Shown one piece after another: positions 24,030-24,629 of a stretch of 24,629 bases of DNA. The stretch comes from Moraxellaceae bacterium (lineage in GTDB: Bacteria; Pseudomonadota; Gammaproteobacteria; Pseudomonadales; Moraxellaceae). The stretch covers positions 1 to 24,629 of the forward strand of contig JACMMY010000286.1 in assembly GCA_014378805.1 (NCBI GenBank). The letters run 5' to 3'. A model generated the notes under the pieces. The model was given only the letters and a program-made list of their open reading frames with translations, ran no database searches and was not told where the DNA came from. A program made the translations under genes and the position numbers. Position 1 is the first letter of the stretch; the number at the start of each line of letters is the position of its first letter.

Positions 24030-24629
24030 TAAAATTTCTCCCGAAAGGGTCGCAGCTCGGTTTCTTGGGTCCACATGCCTTGTGGCTGCTGGTGAATCTG
24101 CCAATAGCTGTCTGCAATTGACTCGACGCTGAGTGCGCCGTCTGAGCCTTTCATGACTAATCGCATGATGCGACCAACGCCAAACGCAAAGCGATTAATA
24201 CGGTCGCCATCGACCATGCCGTCAATGACGACGTGGGCAATATGAATACCTTTCGGAGCAAATTCGCTGGCTAAGGCGAGTGCGTAGGCACGCAAGCTGG
24301 CTTTGCCTGTGGCGAAAGCTGCAAAGAATGGCTTGCCACGCAGCGAGGCACTGGCGCCCGTGTAGATGAGTGTGCCATGCTGTTGTGCGGCAAAGATTGG
24401 CAATACTTGCTGCGCGACCAAGAAGCCAGACAAAAAGGTGAGGCGCCACATCTGATCAAAGAAACTCGGTTTGGTTTGCAAAAAGCGCGAGGGCATGTTG
24501 CTACCGACATTGCTGACGACCAGATCGATGATGTGATTACTTTGCGTGATGCGATGAAACAGTTCGGCGATTTGTTCGGGTTGTGTGGCATCAAGTACAT
24601 ACGCCGTGGCGCGACCACCCTGTTGCTCG
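24029..24629 (-). CDS. SDR family oxidoreductase (N-terminus beyond window)
   Basis: The reading frame is open from the window edge, so the start lies outside and about 199 codons are seen. YVLDATQPEQIAELF and DLVVSNVGSN correspond to the second strand-helix unit and the NNAG motif. GTLIYTGASASLRG holds the catalytic Ser. FATGKASLRAYALALASEF follows, with Phe in place of the YxxxK Tyr while the Lys is kept. Phe here, in an FAAFA context, recurs in a known SDR subgroup, so this is probably not decay. The C-terminus HQQPQGMWTQETELRPF is typical of that subgroup. Its stop overlaps the next gene's start (TAATG), indicating coupled translation. The substrate is unknown. Confidence 0.85.
   Translation of the reverse strand, partial: EQQGGRATAYVLDATQPEQIAELFHRITQSNHIIDLVVSNVGSNMPSRFLQTKPSFFDQMWRLTFLSGFLVAQQVLPIFAAQQHGTLIYTGASASLRGKPFFAAFATGKASLRAYALALASEFAPKGIHIAHVVIDGMVDGDRINRFAFGVGRIMRLVMKGSDGALSVESIADSYWQIHQQPQGMWTQETELRPFREKF

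Overview
The window reads as a chromosomal segment of a gammaproteobacterium. The Moraxellaceae (Acinetobacter and relatives) fit best. I infer this from the protein flavour, from the ureG-hupE end of a urease cluster, from gltX followed by tRNA-Ala(GGC), and from a fused ferredoxin reductase next to an acyl desaturase. No rRNA or marker gene fixes the genus. Most of the content is housekeeping genes, with one accessory insert and several small repeats.

Layout. 1-784: the 3' end of ureG, then hupE, closing a urease cluster. 927-2579: gltX and a tRNA-Ala gene with its own near-consensus promoter and a terminator. 2865-8387: a complete type I restriction-modification cassette, hsdR-hsdM-hsdS, bracketed by two copies of a 40-base terminator sequence that differ at one base. 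The first copy belongs to tRNA-Ala and the second follows hsdS. 8625-9836: two DNA-repair genes, an SRAP (YedK/HMCES-like) protein and an O6-alkylguanine methyltransferase. 9907-13410: two membrane-anchored diguanylate cyclases, both on the minus strand, on either side of a TenA/PqqC-like gene that is frameshifted in a run of eight T. 13731-13806: tRNA-Glu(TTC) with a strong promoter, a leader hairpin and a terminator.

14154-16457: an electron-transfer reductase and a three-His-box fatty acid desaturase, evidently co-transcribed. 16577-17140 and 17269-19977 (minus): a PlsC-type acyltransferase and phosphoenolpyruvate carboxylase. 19978-20373: a divergent gap holding a 145-base MITE-like inverted-repeat element. 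20374-21240: pirin. 21309-21355: a compact inverted repeat built from TGTATC units. 21409-23115: a LysR regulator divergent from an FMN azoreductase, with a candidate LysR box between them. 23373-24629 (minus): two tandem SDR-like genes linked by a TAATG stop/start overlap. The upstream one runs off the window, and both have altered active-site motifs.

How the parts work together. UreG and HupE serve nickel supply to urease. HsdR, HsdM and HsdS form one restriction enzyme. The reductase most likely feeds electrons to the desaturase for membrane-lipid unsaturation, and the acyltransferase is a plausible but separate lipid-remodelling neighbour. The LysR protein is the obvious candidate regulator of azoR. 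I see no prophage, CRISPR array, transposase or integrase gene, and no convincing undescribed multi-gene system. The best leads are the repeat-bracketed hsd cassette, the homopolymer frameshift in the TenA-like gene, and the degenerate SDR pair.
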